Below, piece by piece: positions 32,778 through 42,981 of a DNA stretch of 64,000 bases. The stretch comes from Rossellomorea aquimaris (GTDB taxonomy: Bacteria > Bacillota > Bacilli > Bacillales > Bacillaceae_B). The notes under the pieces are model-generated. The model was not told where the DNA came from, did not search any database, and saw only the letters and a program-made list of their open reading frames with translations. The stretch covers positions 1,116,001 to 1,180,000 of the forward strand of contig NZ_JAIVAR010000001.1 of the NCBI RefSeq assembly GCF_020171925.1. Reading direction: 5' to 3'. A program made the translations under genes and the position numbers. Every line of letters begins with the position of its first letter. Position 1 is the stretch's first letter.

Positions 32778-34046
32778 TCATGCGCCATCATTACTCCAAT
32801 CAATGATAAATAGTGACAGTATTTCTGCAGCCTGGAATACTCGATCAAGTTCAATGTATTCATTGCTATCATGAGCAACTTCAGTCGTCCCAGGTCCGAA
32901 AACGACGACCGGGATGCCTCCCCCTTTAGACAGGATGCCGCCATCGGTACCCCATGGAGAAGCTTCAATGACGGGTGGGTGTTCCATCACTCTTTCGAAA
33001 GACGTTTTCAATCCATCCATAATCGGGTGATCTAACTCCAGGTCACTCGGTTGCCAGCGCCCCCCAAACCATTCAATTTCAACAGGATGATTCTCAAACC
33101 ACCCATCCACCTTAGACAAAGCTGTGAGACACTGCTCAACCTCCCTTTCCACTTTATCCATCGTTTCCCAGGGAGCAACACCTACCCTTCCTTCGATCAT
33201 CGCCAAATCTGGAACGGATGAGGGCCATTTACCACTCTCTATTTTTCCGATATTGATGGGAAGCGGGATGGGGACGTTTTTATAAAGGGGGTCATCGATC
33301 TGTTTATTTCGTTCCACCTCCAGATCTTTCAGGGCCGAGATGACCGTATACGCATGATCAATCGCATTGACACCTTCATATCTTGTTCCCCCGTGTGCCG
33401 CTTTCCCTTTCACAACAACCCGGAACCACATGGATCCCTGTTGTTTCGGGAAGATCTTCATATTTGTAGGTTCTGGAATGATGGCGCCATCGGCTTTATA
33501 GCCCCTTGCTAAAGCAGCCAGGGTCCCTGTTCCACCACTTTCTTCTTCGATTACACTTTGAAAGATGATGTCCCCTTTAAGCGGAATGTCCAGATCATTG
33601 ATCACTTCGATCGCCAGAAGCAAGGCCGAGGTCCCTCCCTTCATGTCTGTCGAACCTCTCCCATAGAGCTTTCCACCCTCGACTTTCCCACTATAGGGAT
33701 CATACTTCCAATCGGCTTTATCGCCTTCTGGAACAACGTCGATATGACCATTCAAAATAAGGCTCCTGCCCTCGCCAGATCCCTTCCTGATTGCGACAAG
33801 GTTGGGATTTCCCTTGAAACTCTTCCGGTCACACCTAAATAAAGGATGATCAATTACCTCTTCCTCTTTTACTTCCCATATATCTAACTCCATCCCCAAT
33901 TCCCTGCACTTCTCAATAATGACCGCCTGGGCCTTATATTCATTCCCTCTGACACTGTCTTCCTGGACAAGCTTTTGAAGAAGTTCGACTGTACCTTTCT
34001 TTTTTTCCTCTATCTTTTCTTTGATGAGACGATGGACTTCATTCAA
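32778..34046 (-). CDS. yodQ: M20-family deacylase YodQ
   Basis: A 422-residue ArgE/DapE-type peptidase. Metal ligands are visible in LNGHIDVVPEG, GRGSTDMKGG, EEESGGTGT (catalytic Glu) and IPEPTNM, with a C-terminal His in TTEVAHDSNEY. It probably removes an acyl group from an amino acid, here plausibly acetyl-beta-lysine (inference). The TTG at 34046 is chosen because GGGAGGG precedes it and homologues start there. Confidence 0.9.
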   Translation of the reverse strand: MNEVHRLIKEKIEEKKKGTVELLQKLVQEDSVRGNEYKAQAVIIEKCRELGMELDIWEVKEEEVIDHPLFRCDRKSFKGNPNLVAIRKGSGEGRSLILNGHIDVVPEGDKADWKYDPYSGKVEGGKLYGRGSTDMKGGTSALLLAIEVINDLDIPLKGDIIFQSVIEEESGGTGTLAALARGYKADGAIIPEPTNMKIFPKQQGSMWFRVVVKGKAAHGGTRYEGVNAIDHAYTVISALKDLEVERNKQIDDPLYKNVPIPLPINIGKIESGKWPSSVPDLAMIEGRVGVAPWETMDKVEREVEQCLTALSKVDGWFENHPVEIEWFGGRWQPSDLELDHPIMDGLKTSFERVMEHPPVIEASPWGTDGGILSKGGGIPVVVFGPGTTEVAHDSNEYIELDRVFQAAEILSLFIIDWSNDGA

Positions 34047-34071
34047 CACGATCCCTCCCATCCCGAATGAT

Positions 34072-34728
34072 TCATTCAATGAATTGCAGCCCCGGGCTTA
34101 CCGTAAAATCAGCTTCTGTAGAATCTTTGATTTCTTCCAACGTATAAGGTCGAAATAGTTCAATTAACGTCAAACGACCATGATCGATGGTGAATACGCC
34201 ACGATCGGTGATAACCATGGAGACGCATTGTCTTGCCGTCAAAGGAAGCGAACACTCTTTGACTAATTTGCTCTTTTGATGTTTATCCAAGTGAGTCATC
34301 AATACGATCACCCTTCTCGCCCTCGAAGCAAGCTCGGTCGCACCGCCCATCCCCGGCACCTTCTTACCGGGGATGATCCAATTGGCCAAATCTCCCTTCT
34401 CACTCACTTCAAGTGACCCAAGAATGGTAAGGTCGATTTTCCCCCTCCTGATCATCGCAAAAGCGGCCGCGCTGTCCGTGTAGCTGCCCCCTTTCACCAA
34501 AGAAACAGGAAAGCCCCCTGCGTTGCAGAGGTTTTCGTCTTCTGTACCCTTTACGGGTGCAGGTCCTATCCCAACGATTCCGTTTTCCGAGTGAAAGGTC
34601 ACTCCAAACCCTGAAGGAAGGTGATTAGGGACGAGCGAAGGGATGCCGATACCGAGATTGACGACCATCCCTTCCTTCACCTCCTTTGCGGCCCTCTTTG
34701 CCAACTTGTTCTTTATTCCCATATCCAT
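34072..34728 (-). CDS. yodR: CoA-transferase subunit B (YodR)
   Basis: A 218-residue beta-type subunit of family I CoA transferases. The catalytic Glu motif SENGIVGIGPAP is near residue 48, followed by GGFPVSLVKGGSYTDSAAAFAMIRRGKIDLTILG. It pairs with YodS to move CoA between carboxylic acids, activating an acid derived from the beta-lysine pathway (inference). Overlaps the yodS end by 16 nt. Confidence 0.92.
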   Translation of the reverse strand: MDMGIKNKLAKRAAKEVKEGMVVNLGIGIPSLVPNHLPSGFGVTFHSENGIVGIGPAPVKGTEDENLCNAGGFPVSLVKGGSYTDSAAAFAMIRRGKIDLTILGSLEVSEKGDLANWIIPGKKVPGMGGATELASRARRVIVLMTHLDKHQKSKLVKECSLPLTARQCVSMVITDRGVFTIDHGRLTLIELFRPYTLEEIKDSTEADFTVSPGLQFIE

Positions 34729-35405
34729 TTCCAGTCGACTCCTTTAGAAGGCACAATATGATCGACAAATACACCAGAAGTCACGACCTCTTCGGGATCG
34801 AGCTCTCCACTTTCGACGATTTCCTCCGCCTCCACGATGGTGATATCCGATGCCATGGCAACCAGAGGGTTCGTGTTCCTTGCACTCTTGTCATATACAA
34901 GATTACCGAATGGATCAGATTTCTTTGCATAGATAATGCCCACCCGTGCGGTCAAGGCAGACTCGAACAAATAGGAAACACCGTCTATTTCTAGCTTTTT
35001 CTTTCCTTTGTTTAAATACGGATCATCATGGCCGATTTCTGTCACGATCCCTTTCAGTCCGACTCCCCCTGCTCTGATTCTTTCCGCCAATATCCCCTGT
35101 GGTGAAAACTCCACATCAAGCTCCCCTTCACTCATCAACCTTCCGGCAATTGGATTGGACCCGATGTGAGAGGCAATCACTTTCTTGACCCTGTCAGCTG
35201 CAATCAACTGACCAATGCCGATATGTGGGAATCCTGTGTCATTTCCAATGATCGTAATGTCCTTTATTCCCCAATCAAGAATGCATTTAATAATCGTCGG
35301 CGGGGAACCAACTCCCCCGAATCCCCCAAACATCAGGGTCATATCATGAAAGAAAAACGACTCGATCTGTTCATAGCTGCATACTTTGTTCAGCTGTCCA
35401 GACAT
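34713..35405 (-). CDS. yodS: CoA-transferase subunit A (YodS)
   Basis: A 230-residue alpha-type subunit with the CoA-binding loop GGFGGVGSPPTII near residue 27 and SEGELDVEFSPQGILAERIRAGGVGL. Partner of YodR. GGGGGA before its ATG lies inside the end of yodT, giving a 16-nt overlap. Confidence 0.93.
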   Translation of the reverse strand: MSGQLNKVCSYEQIESFFFHDMTLMFGGFGGVGSPPTIIKCILDWGIKDITIIGNDTGFPHIGIGQLIAADRVKKVIASHIGSNPIAGRLMSEGELDVEFSPQGILAERIRAGGVGLKGIVTEIGHDDPYLNKGKKKLEIDGVSYLFESALTARVGIIYAKKSDPFGNLVYDKSARNTNPLVAMASDITIVEAEEIVESGELDPEEVVTSGVFVDHIVPSKGVDWKWIWE

Positions 35406-36727
35406 TCACCGTCCCCCTTCCACTGCTTCTCCACTGATTGAAAAGTGGCACGCAATCTTTTATAAATTTCTTCAAGCTCCCGTTTCGAACAATTGAGGGG
35501 AGGCGATATGATGATGGCTGCCCCCCTTCTTCCGTCAATCCCTGCAGAAGCCGGGTAAAGAAGCACCCCGTTCTCGACTCCTGCATTCACAATCGAAGAT
35601 GTAACCGCGCTTCCATTCGCACTTCCAAAGGTACTGAATTCCATTCCCAATAAGAGACCTTTTCCCCTGATTTCAAGGATGAAGGAAAACTCATTTTTTA
35701 ATTTATTTAATAGATTCCTCAGATAAGTGCCTTTCCCCTCCACTCCATCGATGATGTTCTCTGAATCAATCAGCTTCAGTACAGCGAGTGCCGCAGATGA
35801 AGATAGAGGATTCCCACTGTATGTGTGTCCGCTCATGATGACTCTTGTCCCTTCAAGAATGGGCTCCATGATACGGTCGGAAATAAGGGTGGCTGCAATG
35901 GGGGCGTAACCTGCGCTCAACCCTTTCCCGACTGCCGTGATATCCGCTTGCACGCCCCATTGCTCAAGTGCCAGGAACGTCCCGGTCCTCCCACATCCAG
36001 TCATTACTTCATCCGAAATGAATAAAATTTCATGCCGTTCACAGATCTCTTTGATCCTGGAATAATAATCGCCTGGTGGAGTGATCGCACCGCCTGCTGC
36101 ACCTATGATTGGTTCTGCAATAAAGGCTGCGATATTCTCTCCCCCGATCCTCTCGATCATGGTATCCAGCTGATTCGCACATGCAAGATCGCAGGAAGGA
36201 TATGATTTACCGAAAGGACAGTTAGAACAATACGGGGGCTCAACTGTCGGCCAATCCCCGATCATTGAATCGAACCGTTCCCTCCTATGCGGGTGCCCCG
36301 AAGCGGACAGTGCACCGAACGTTATGCCATGGTAACTTAACCACCTGGACAAGATCCTCCGCTTCTTTGGCTTCCCCTTTTCCTGCCAATGTTGCAGTGC
36401 GATTTTAATTGCCGTCTCAACCGCCTCGGAACCACTGTTGACGAAGAAACTCCAAGGATATCCCGTTTTTTTATAAAGATATTCAGCGAGTTCCTCGGCA
36501 GGCTGATTACTGAATTGAGAACGATACACGAATGCCACCTTGCTCCCCTGTTCCACAATCGATTGAATGATTTCCTCCATACCATGTCCCAAATTAGCCG
36601 TCACGGCACCGGAACAAGCGTCAAGATATTCCTTCCCAGTCGTATCATACAAATAAACACCCTTGCCATAATCGATCATCGGATAATGATCGCCGATCAA
36701 GGGTTTAATCAAATGTGAATGAGGCAT
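35390..36727 (-). CDS. yodT: Class III aminotransferase (YodT)
   Basis: A 445-residue PLP-dependent transaminase with NSGSEAVETAIKIA phosphate-binding site, FISDEVMTGCGRTG Asp motif, and the PLP Lys in ITAVGKGLSAGYAP near residue 268; MSGHTYSGNP follows. First gene of the yodT-S-R-Q-P-kamA-yokU row. Likely moves an amino group from beta-lysine or a derivative. SD CAGGAGGGAG. Confidence 0.93.
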   Translation of the reverse strand: MPHSHLIKPLIGDHYPMIDYGKGVYLYDTTGKEYLDACSGAVTANLGHGMEEIIQSIVEQGSKVAFVYRSQFSNQPAEELAEYLYKKTGYPWSFFVNSGSEAVETAIKIALQHWQEKGKPKKRRILSRWLSYHGITFGALSASGHPHRRERFDSMIGDWPTVEPPYCSNCPFGKSYPSCDLACANQLDTMIERIGGENIAAFIAEPIIGAAGGAITPPGDYYSRIKEICERHEILFISDEVMTGCGRTGTFLALEQWGVQADITAVGKGLSAGYAPIAATLISDRIMEPILEGTRVIMSGHTYSGNPLSSSAALAVLKLIDSENIIDGVEGKGTYLRNLLNKLKNEFSFILEIRGKGLLLGMEFSTFGSANGSAVTSSIVNAGVENGVLLYPASAGIDGRRGAAIIISPPLNCSKRELEEIYKRLRATFQSVEKQWKGDGECLDS

Positions 36728-37195
36728 ATTCTCCCTCCTGAAGAATCAAAATCTATCTTGAAGATCCCTTACTTACATGCATATGTTCAGAAATAGGAAT
36801 CTTTCTTCGCTTTTCGAAAAAATGCCAATTTCAGGGGTATGGAATCACCACTCACCATATGGTTCTAAAGACCCATTCATATTCGCGCTAAAACGTTTTA
36901 TTTATAATTCACAACGTTCGTCTTTCTCATAGACAAAAGGTGACCTTCTTCCACTAACCACCCCATCCATTGTGTTCATGCATCTTAACCAGAAAACGCA
37001 CCTGCTTCGTCTCCATAAAAGCGAACAATAACATTAAATATGAATATTTTATACGCTTTTTTGAAACTTTGATAAAATTCTCAAAAATTCGACACAAAGT
37101 AGCTAAATAGACTAGATTAATCAGGATAATATGGTTAAAATAATGGTAAGTTCATCCTTAGATGCTACTTTTTACACGTCCAGGAGGGGGATGCA
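36728..37195. other. 470-bp gene-free region between yodT and the chemoreceptor gene
   Basis: A/T-rich divergent promoter region. I found no convincing sigma-E/K box for yodT and no TAAA-N15-GCCGATAA sigma-D box for the chemoreceptor. Confidence 0.5.
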
Positions 37196-38998
37196 GTGTT
37201 CAAGAAAACGATTAAATCATCAGTCAAAAAGCCTAAGGAAAAAAAGAAGAAAAAGACAAACGGTGCAAAAAAGATAAAAAGTGGCGGACCATTTACATAT
37301 TTCAGGACCATCCGAGGTAAAGTGGTCCTTTCTTTCGGGTTACTGACCATTGTCTTATTGATTCTCGCCTCAACTTCCTATTTCAATATGATGAAATTGG
37401 AAAGCGAGATTGATACCTTGATAGATTACGATATGCAAGTCGATACGAAGGTCAAAGATCTTTCCAAGGTACTGAACGACATTGAAATCGGGGAGCAAGG
37501 GTTTGTGATCACCGGTGCTACAGGGTTCCTTGCACCATATGGGAATGGGAAGAACCAGATCGAAAACCACTTTAAAGATCTTGAAGCATTATTGAAAGAT
37601 GACCAGGAACAGCTTGATAAGCTGGACAAAATCAATAAGCAATATGGATTTTGGATTCAATTCGTCGACCGGGTCATCGAAACGAGGAAAGATAGCGGGC
37701 TCGAGAAAGCCGCTACGCTCGTTGAATCGGGAACCGGAAAAAAATACCTTGATGGAATCCGCTCCTATGTTGATATGATTGTCGTCGACCAGCAAAAAGA
37801 CCTGGAAGAAAGGATTGATTCACTGCATCAACAAGTCATCCTTTCTAAGATGGTGACAATCGGATTATCTGCGTTTTCGGTGTTATTGGCGGTATTCTTC
37901 GGGTTCATCCTTTCGAATAATATCAAAACCAATGTCGGAAAAATCAGCCGCTCGATCCTCGAGATCGCCAGTGCAGGTGGAGATCTGACCAAACGGATCC
38001 GGGTAAAGTCCAAAGACGAATTAGCGGGACTTGCCTCTGATACGAACCAACTTATCGAAGGAATCGCAGTCCTTGTAAGGCAAGTGTCCGAGATGGCGGA
38101 AAATGTATCTGCAAGCTCACAACAATTGCTTGCCTCCGCCGAGGAGACATCAAGGACCATTAACTCGATTGCAGAGACTTCAAGTGAAATTGCTGCCGGC
38201 ACTGATCAGACAACGATGAAGATGTCGACTTCATTCGAAAAGATGAACAGCCTGGAAGAGGCCGCACGATTTCTTTTCGAACAAGCTGATTTGGTGAAGC
38301 AGACAGCCAATGATATGAGAAAGGTCGCAGAGAAAGGCGGTAAGTCCGTTCAAGCTTCTTCCTCAAAGATGATGAACATTGAAGAGACCATGGCCACCAC
38401 AAGTGAAACCGTCGAAGCTCTCGGAAAACGTTCTGCCCAAATCACGACCATCATTGGAACCATCACCGATATTGCAGAGCAAACAAACCTATTGGCTCTG
38501 AATGCTGCCATCGAGGCGGCACGGGCAGGTGAACACGGACGCGGCTTTGCCGTTGTGGCAGATGAAGTCAGAAAGCTTGCCGAGCAGTCTCAAAAGGCTG
38601 CAAAAGGTGTGACGGAAATCGTGCATAGCATCCAGGAAGAGGTCAACGTCATCATCAAACAGAATTCAGAAGGTGTGAAGGAAGTCATTGCTGGTGTTGA
38701 AATCACCAATGAGACGAATGCTTCACTAGAGGACATACTGAACCAGACCAACAAAACGACCGTCGTTGTGAATGAAATGGTCGATCATATCCAAGCCACT
38801 CTAGACCTAAGCCAGGAAGTATCCACTTCCTTTGCACAAGTGAACGAAATCGCAGCGGCCACTGCAGCCAACACCGAAACAACCGCAGCAGCATCCGAAC
38901 AAGGATCCGCTGCCATGCAAGAAGTGACCGCAAGCGCTTCTGAACTATCTCAACAAGCAGAAAAACTAAAGGAACTCGTATCCAGCTTCAAGATATAA
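37196..38998 (+). CDS. Methyl-accepting chemotaxis protein with CHASE3-type sensor
   Basis: A 600-residue transducer with a long Lys-rich N-terminal stretch ([16 protein letters not shown]), membrane helix one at about 45-68, and an extracellular helical CHASE3-like domain at about 70-215 ([25 protein letters not shown]). Membrane helix two lies at 220-242, followed by HAMP and the MCP signalling domain, whose tip reads [46 protein letters not shown] start with AGGAGGGGG upstream. The ligand is unknown. Confidence 0.92.
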   Translation: MFKKTIKSSVKKPKEKKKKKTNGAKKIKSGGPFTYFRTIRGKVVLSFGLLTIVLLILASTSYFNMMKLESEIDTLIDYDMQVDTKVKDLSKVLNDIEIGEQGFVITGATGFLAPYGNGKNQIENHFKDLEALLKDDQEQLDKLDKINKQYGFWIQFVDRVIETRKDSGLEKAATLVESGTGKKYLDGIRSYVDMIVVDQQKDLEERIDSLHQQVILSKMVTIGLSAFSVLLAVFFGFILSNNIKTNVGKISRSILEIASAGGDLTKRIRVKSKDELAGLASDTNQLIEGIAVLVRQVSEMAENVSASSQQLLASAEETSRTINSIAETSSEIAAGTDQTTMKMSTSFEKMNSLEEAARFLFEQADLVKQTANDMRKVAEKGGKSVQASSSKMMNIEETMATTSETVEALGKRSAQITTIIGTITDIAEQTNLLALNAAIEAARAGEHGRGFAVVADEVRKLAEQSQKAAKGVTEIVHSIQEEVNVIIKQNSEGVKEVIAGVEITNETNASLEDILNQTNKTTVVVNEMVDHIQATLDLSQEVSTSFAQVNEIAAATAANTETTAAASEQGSAAMQEVTASASELSQQAEKLKELVSSFKI

Positions 38999-39072
38999 GC
39001 CGTTTACTATGTAGTAACCTTTTGGTGCATTCGAGTGAATCGAACGTTTCACTCGCCTTTCAGCAAAGCTGA

Positions 39073-39130
39073 AAGAATAACAAAAAACGCCGGGGCAAAT
39101 GAAATTGCCCCGGCGTTTTTTGTTATTCTT
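39073..39130 (+). terminator. Very long perfect terminator hairpin
   Basis: Two 26-nt arms (39073-39098 and 39105-39130) pair without mismatch around ATGAAA. The central CGCCGGGGCAA/TTGCCCCGGCG followed by TTTTTT is a classical terminator. Confidence 0.92.
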
Positions 39131-39248
39131 GCGACATGAACCAAATGCTCATCTAGAACTGTTACTTTTCATCTTCAACTGAAACTTTTCTTTTAAACAA
39201 TCAGAGGCACCTAAATATCAGCACCTCAAGTCATTTTCATTTATCCAA

Positions 39249-39404
39249 TTATCTTCCGCAGTAACAAACTGCACCGATGATGATTAACAAAATGAACAAT
39301 ACAACAATCAAAGCGAAACTATTTCCGCAACCTACTCCGGCAACTGGGTATCCGTATCCTGGATACATTGGAGTTTGAGCAGATTCTACAGCACCTTTAT
39401 ACAT
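39249..39404 (-). CDS. YjcZ-family sporulation membrane peptide
   Basis: A 51-residue peptide with a Tyr/Pro/Gly N-terminus ([15 protein letters not shown]) and the family block [17 protein letters not shown], ending CYCGR. GAGGAGAG before the ATG. YjcZ-type peptides are made during sporulation in bacilli; exact role unknown. Too short for many ORF callers. Confidence 0.9.
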   Translation of the reverse strand: MYKGAVESAQTPMYPGYGYPVAGVGCGNSFALIVVLFILLIIIGAVCYCGR

Positions 39405-39571
39405 ACATATCTCTCCTCATTTTTTATTTACAATGTAATTGTATGTAAAGTGCCCGGCCACTGTTTGTGCATTTGCCCATTTTGCCCACAAAGAAAACTT
39501 TTCACCTCTACATCTTTTTACTATACTAAGATTAACTTATAAGAAATTGCATATGAAGAGGAGCTTATGAA

Positions 39572-40153
39572 ATGAAGTGGTTTATAAAATCGTTATTGAA
39601 TGGGATCTTAACAATCGTCCCGATTGCGTTAGTCATATATGTCGTATATAAGATGTTCGTTTTTCTCGATAGCCTGCTTGGAAACATCATGAAGCCATAC
39701 TTGGACGAAAATTATGTCCCTGGTATCGGCCTTCTCGCAACCATCATCCTGTTGACCTTGCTAGGTTGGTTATCGACTAAATTCATCACCGGTGCGATCA
39801 TCAGCCTCGTGGATATTGTGCTCAATAAAATCCCTTTCGTCAAAACCATCTATTCGGTCATCAAAGATACGATCCACTCGTTTGTCGGGGATAAAAAGTC
39901 ATTCTCCAAGGTAGCCTTGGTCACAATGCCAGGTACGAATATGAAGTGCCTTGGATTCATCACGACTGAAAACCTTCATGACCTGCACGATGACCTTATT
40001 GGCCATGTTGCCGTCTACATCCCACAAACGTTTCAAGTAGCTGGCATGACATTCCTGATTCCTAAGGAAGACATCGAAATCCTCGATATCAAATCCGAGG
40101 AAGCAATGAAATTCATCTTGTCCGGGGGCATGGCCTCAAAGAAAGAATCGTAA
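39572..40153 (+). CDS. DUF502 membrane protein
   Basis: A 193-residue protein with two membrane helices (about 8-30 and 52-75) and conserved LNKIPFVKTIYSVIKDT and PGTNMKCLGFIT segments, typical of DUF502. Function not established. Monocistronic: SD AAGAGGAGC upstream, strong terminator downstream. Confidence 0.9.
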   Translation: MKWFIKSLLNGILTIVPIALVIYVVYKMFVFLDSLLGNIMKPYLDENYVPGIGLLATIILLTLLGWLSTKFITGAIISLVDIVLNKIPFVKTIYSVIKDTIHSFVGDKKSFSKVALVTMPGTNMKCLGFITTENLHDLHDDLIGHVAVYIPQTFQVAGMTFLIPKEDIEILDIKSEEAMKFILSGGMASKKES

Positions 40154-40179
40154 ATGATATTTTTTAAGTGCTGAGACCT

Positions 40180-40225
40180 AAAAAGGTGAACCATCGTCAT
40201 GAAATCGACGATGGTTCACCTTTTT
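40180..40225. terminator. Bidirectional terminator between DUF502 and EIIA genes
   Basis: AAAAAGGTGAACCATCGTC pairs perfectly with its complement at 40207-40225 around an 8-nt loop. Confidence 0.92.
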
Positions 40226-40230
40226 CACAT

Positions 40231-40731
40231 TTATTTAGCTGAGATTTCAAGAACTTCCTCTTGTCCTGCAGAGACTGACACTGCCTCTTTCTTCACTAAA
40301 TCAGCCATGTTGTCCCCATTGGTAAGAATGATGGGTGTAATGGTACTTTTGGCTTTTTCTTTTACCAATTCAAGATCGAAGGTGATGAGGGCATCCCCTT
40401 TACTAACCTTCGCCCCCTCTGCAACATGTGCTTCAAACCCTTCACCATTCATGGAAACCGTCTCAAGACCGATGTGGATCAAAATCTCTGCTCCATTCTT
40501 CGCTTTGATCCCGACAGCGTGCTTCGTAGGGAATAGCTGCATGATCTCTCCATCCACTGGTGAAACCACTTTTCCATCAGTAGGCTCGATGGCGATCCCA
40601 TCCCCCATCATCTTTTGAGAGAATACCGGATCAGGGACTTCATCCAATGACTTGACTGTACCAGTCAATGGTGCAGATGCAATAACGGTTTTAGGAGCTT
40701 CTTCTTTTTTTCCGAATAATTTTTTGAACAT
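40231..40731 (-). CDS. ypqE: PTS glucose-type EIIA component (YpqE/Crr)
   Basis: A 166-residue single-domain EIIA-Glc protein. Phospho-acceptor His in ILIHIGLETVSMNGEGF near residue 88 and the partner His in FPTKHAVGIKAKNG near 73. It takes phosphate from HPr and passes it to EIIB domains lacking their own EIIA. No EIIBC gene is adjacent. In B. subtilis ypqE also lies near msrA/msrB. Confidence 0.93.
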   Translation of the reverse strand: MFKKLFGKKEEAPKTVIASAPLTGTVKSLDEVPDPVFSQKMMGDGIAIEPTDGKVVSPVDGEIMQLFPTKHAVGIKAKNGAEILIHIGLETVSMNGEGFEAHVAEGAKVSKGDALITFDLELVKEKAKSTITPIILTNGDNMADLVKKEAVSVSAGQEEVLEISAK

Positions 40732-40838
40732 AACGTCTTCACCTTCCTATGGTCACTATATACACATATGTACTCTTCTATAAACATGCTCACCATATCC
40801 TAGCACATATGTGAAACATCTCACAACTGATATGGATA

Positions 40839-41264
40839 TCAGAATAGTTTTTTATAGGCACTGTACCCTTCTTCATCAAGCTTGTCATAAGGGATGAATC
40901 TGAGCGCTGCAGAATTGATGCAGTACCGCAGTTTCGTCGGACCCGGTCCATCATCGAACACATGCCCGAGATGGGATTCACCCGACTTGCTTCTCACTTC
41001 GGTCCTGACCATGAAATGACTCCGGTCTTCTTTCTGTTCAATTTCCTCATCATCGATCGGCTTCGTGAAGCTTGGCCACCCACATCCTGCATCGTATTTA
41101 TCCTTGGAACTGAATAGTGGCTTCCCGGAAACGATATCCACGTATATCCCATCTTCAAATTCATTCCAATATTCATTCCTGAACGGAGGCTCCGTCCCAT
41201 TATTCTGTGTCACTTCATATTGAATCGGCGATAGCTTTTTCTTTAAATCTTTTTTATCCTTCAA
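40839..41264 (-). CDS. msrB: Peptide methionine (R)-S-oxide reductase
   Basis: A 141-residue MsrB with [37 protein letters not shown] (catalytic Cys) motifs. The zinc-binding CxxC pairs found in some MsrB are absent. TTG start overlapping the msrA stop as TTGA, so translation is coupled. Repairs oxidised methionine, R epimer, using thioredoxin. Confidence 0.95.
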   Translation of the reverse strand: MKDKKDLKKKLSPIQYEVTQNNGTEPPFRNEYWNEFEDGIYVDIVSGKPLFSSKDKYDAGCGWPSFTKPIDDEEIEQKEDRSHFMVRTEVRSKSGESHLGHVFDDGPGPTKLRYCINSAALRFIPYDKLDEEGYSAYKKLF

Positions 41265-41803
41265 CTGTCCTCACCCCAATGTTCATGTTTGAAAGCCACT
41301 CTTCCGGATCCACGGCTATATCGGTCGTAATGCACCGGATTTTTCTTATAGTAATCCTGATGGTACTCTTCAGCAGGGTAAAATTCACTTGCCGGCAGGA
41401 TCTGCGTCACGATCGGTTTCTTGAATTTCCCCGATTGTTCAAGCGCCCGCTTCGATTTCTCGGCAAGTTCTTTCTGAGTGTCATCATGGTAGAAGATTGC
41501 AGTCTTATAGGAATGTCCCCTATCAAAGAACTGACCGCCTGGATCTGTGGGATCGATCTGCTGCCAATAGACCTCCAGTAATTGTTCATATGGGAATTTT
41601 TCAGGATCGTATTCAATCTGGACAGCCTCAAAATGCCCTGTCGTCTCTGAACACACTTCACGATAAGTCGGATCTGGAGTACTACCTCCTGTGTAGCCCG
41701 AGATGACACTCTCTATGCCAGGTTGTTCATCAAACGGTTTCACCATGCACCAGAAGCATCCTCCGGCAAAAGTAGCTTTTTGATAAGCACCTTCATTCGA
41801 CAT
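41261..41803 (-). CDS. msrA: Peptide methionine (S)-S-oxide reductase
   Basis: A 180-residue MsrA with the catalytic AGGCFWC motif near residue 12, [31 protein letters not shown], and the C-terminal [12 protein letters not shown] block. Acts on the S epimer of methionine sulfoxide and forms an operon with msrB. AAAGGT precedes three nearby ATG codons; 41803 has suitable spacing, 41812 and 41809 are alternatives. Confidence 0.95.
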   Translation of the reverse strand: MSNEGAYQKATFAGGCFWCMVKPFDEQPGIESVISGYTGGSTPDPTYREVCSETTGHFEAVQIEYDPEKFPYEQLLEVYWQQIDPTDPGGQFFDRGHSYKTAIFYHDDTQKELAEKSKRALEQSGKFKKPIVTQILPASEFYPAEEYHQDYYKKNPVHYDRYSRGSGRVAFKHEHWGEDS

Positions 41804-41899
41804 CTTCATCATACCTTTCTTCGTGATATATAAACTTTTCCCTTTGTAAGAAATTTTAACTCATTGAGGCGAAAAATTAAAAGAAAGTAAACCGAAAGC

Positions 41900-41933
41900 A
41901 AAAAATCGATCCAGGCATACGCCGGACCGATTT
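41900..41933 (-). terminator. Terminator after the RsgA paralogue gene
   Basis: AAATCGaTCCaGGC / GCCgGAcCGATTT stem with T6 on the minus strand. Confidence 0.82.
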
Positions 41934-41940
41934 CACTCCA

Positions 41941-42981
41941 TCATTTCATTTTCCGTTGCTTTCCGATGCTTTTCCATTTCTTTCGTTCCAGCGATTCAAG
42001 CCTCTTATTCCCTCTTCTCTCCGTATAAGCAATCTCTCTTTGCAGCTTTTTATATTGAAGAAGTCGCGTTTCGTCCAATTCGCCTGATTGGATGGCTTCA
42101 CGAATCCGGCATAAGGGCTCCTCTTCATGTGAGCAATCCTTGAATTTGCATGCGAGCGCAATTTCTTCAATATCACCGAACTGCGTGGAAAGTCCTTCCT
42201 GCCCCTGCCAAAGCTGGATCTCCCTCATCCCAGGCGTATCAATGATGGAAGCCCCATTCTCAAGAAGGAATAATTCCCTGTGGGTGGTTGTATGTCTCCC
42301 TTTATCATCGCTTTCCCTGACTTCTTTTGTTTTCTGGACGATCGAGTCCATAAGAAGGTTCGTCAACGTCGACTTACCGACACCCGATGAGCCTACCAAT
42401 GCCACCGTTTTCCCCAGCTCGAGGAAAGGTCTGAGGTCATCAATCCCATCCCCAGTAACGGAGCTGATATTGATCACGTTCACCCCGAACAGTTTTTCCT
42501 TCACCTCTATTCTCTTCTCTTCTGCTGTCTCGCACGCGTCAGCTTTCGTCAGCACGATAACCGGGTTCGCTCCACTTTCCCAGCACAGTAACAGGTATCG
42601 TTCCAATCGGCCGATATTCAGGTCGTCATTCAGTGATGAAAGGATGAAGATGGTATCGATGTTTGCCGCAATGATCTGTTCCTCAGCTTCAAGGCCTGCC
42701 TTCTTCCTTGAGAACTTACTATTCCTTTGTAGCAGCCCTTCTATGACACGACCTTCTTTATTGAGTTTCACCCAGTCACCCACTGCGGGCAACCCATCCC
42801 TGTTGATCGTTTCGAAGTGGAGTCTTCCGGAAATCTTACAAAGGATATCCTCATCATGGGTCATGACCATATAGGCCCCTTTCTGCTCAGTCACGATCCT
42901 GCCCAATCCGTTAATATTCATCTGTGCGTCATTTAACTCTTCTACTTTATTAGTGAAAATGCGTTTTCTTATCGTATTCAA
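41941..42981 (-). CDS. RsgA/YloQ-type ribosome-associated GTPase, paralogue
   Basis: A 346-residue circularly permuted GTPase. OB-fold domain first (about 1-95), then G4 VLTKADAC ahead of G1 GSSGVGKSTL, G3 DTPGMRE, and a C-terminal zinc knuckle CKFKDCSHEEEPLC. RsgA proteins mature the 30S subunit. The TTG at 42981 has GGGAGGATT before it; the longer frame has no SD. The gene is far from the usual prkC/rpe context of rsgA, so I take it as a second copy (inference). Confidence 0.87.
   Translation of the reverse strand: MNTIRKRIFTNKVEELNDAQMNINGLGRIVTEQKGAYMVMTHDEDILCKISGRLHFETINRDGLPAVGDWVKLNKEGRVIEGLLQRNSKFSRKKAGLEAEEQIIAANIDTIFILSSLNDDLNIGRLERYLLLCWESGANPVIVLTKADACETAEEKRIEVKEKLFGVNVINISSVTGDGIDDLRPFLELGKTVALVGSSGVGKSTLTNLLMDSIVQKTKEVRESDDKGRHTTTHRELFLLENGASIIDTPGMREIQLWQGQEGLSTQFGDIEEIALACKFKDCSHEEEPLCRIREAIQSGELDETRLLQYKKLQREIAYTERRGNKRLESLERKKWKSIGKQRKMK

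Noticed and set aside
37080-37130. Sigma-D promoter for the chemoreceptor gene
   Set aside because: TAAA is present but no GCCGATAA follows at about 15 bp.
42092-42874. 260-codon plus-strand frame opposite the RsgA paralogue
   Set aside because: Serine/proline-rich antisense shadow of a well-supported gene, no SD.
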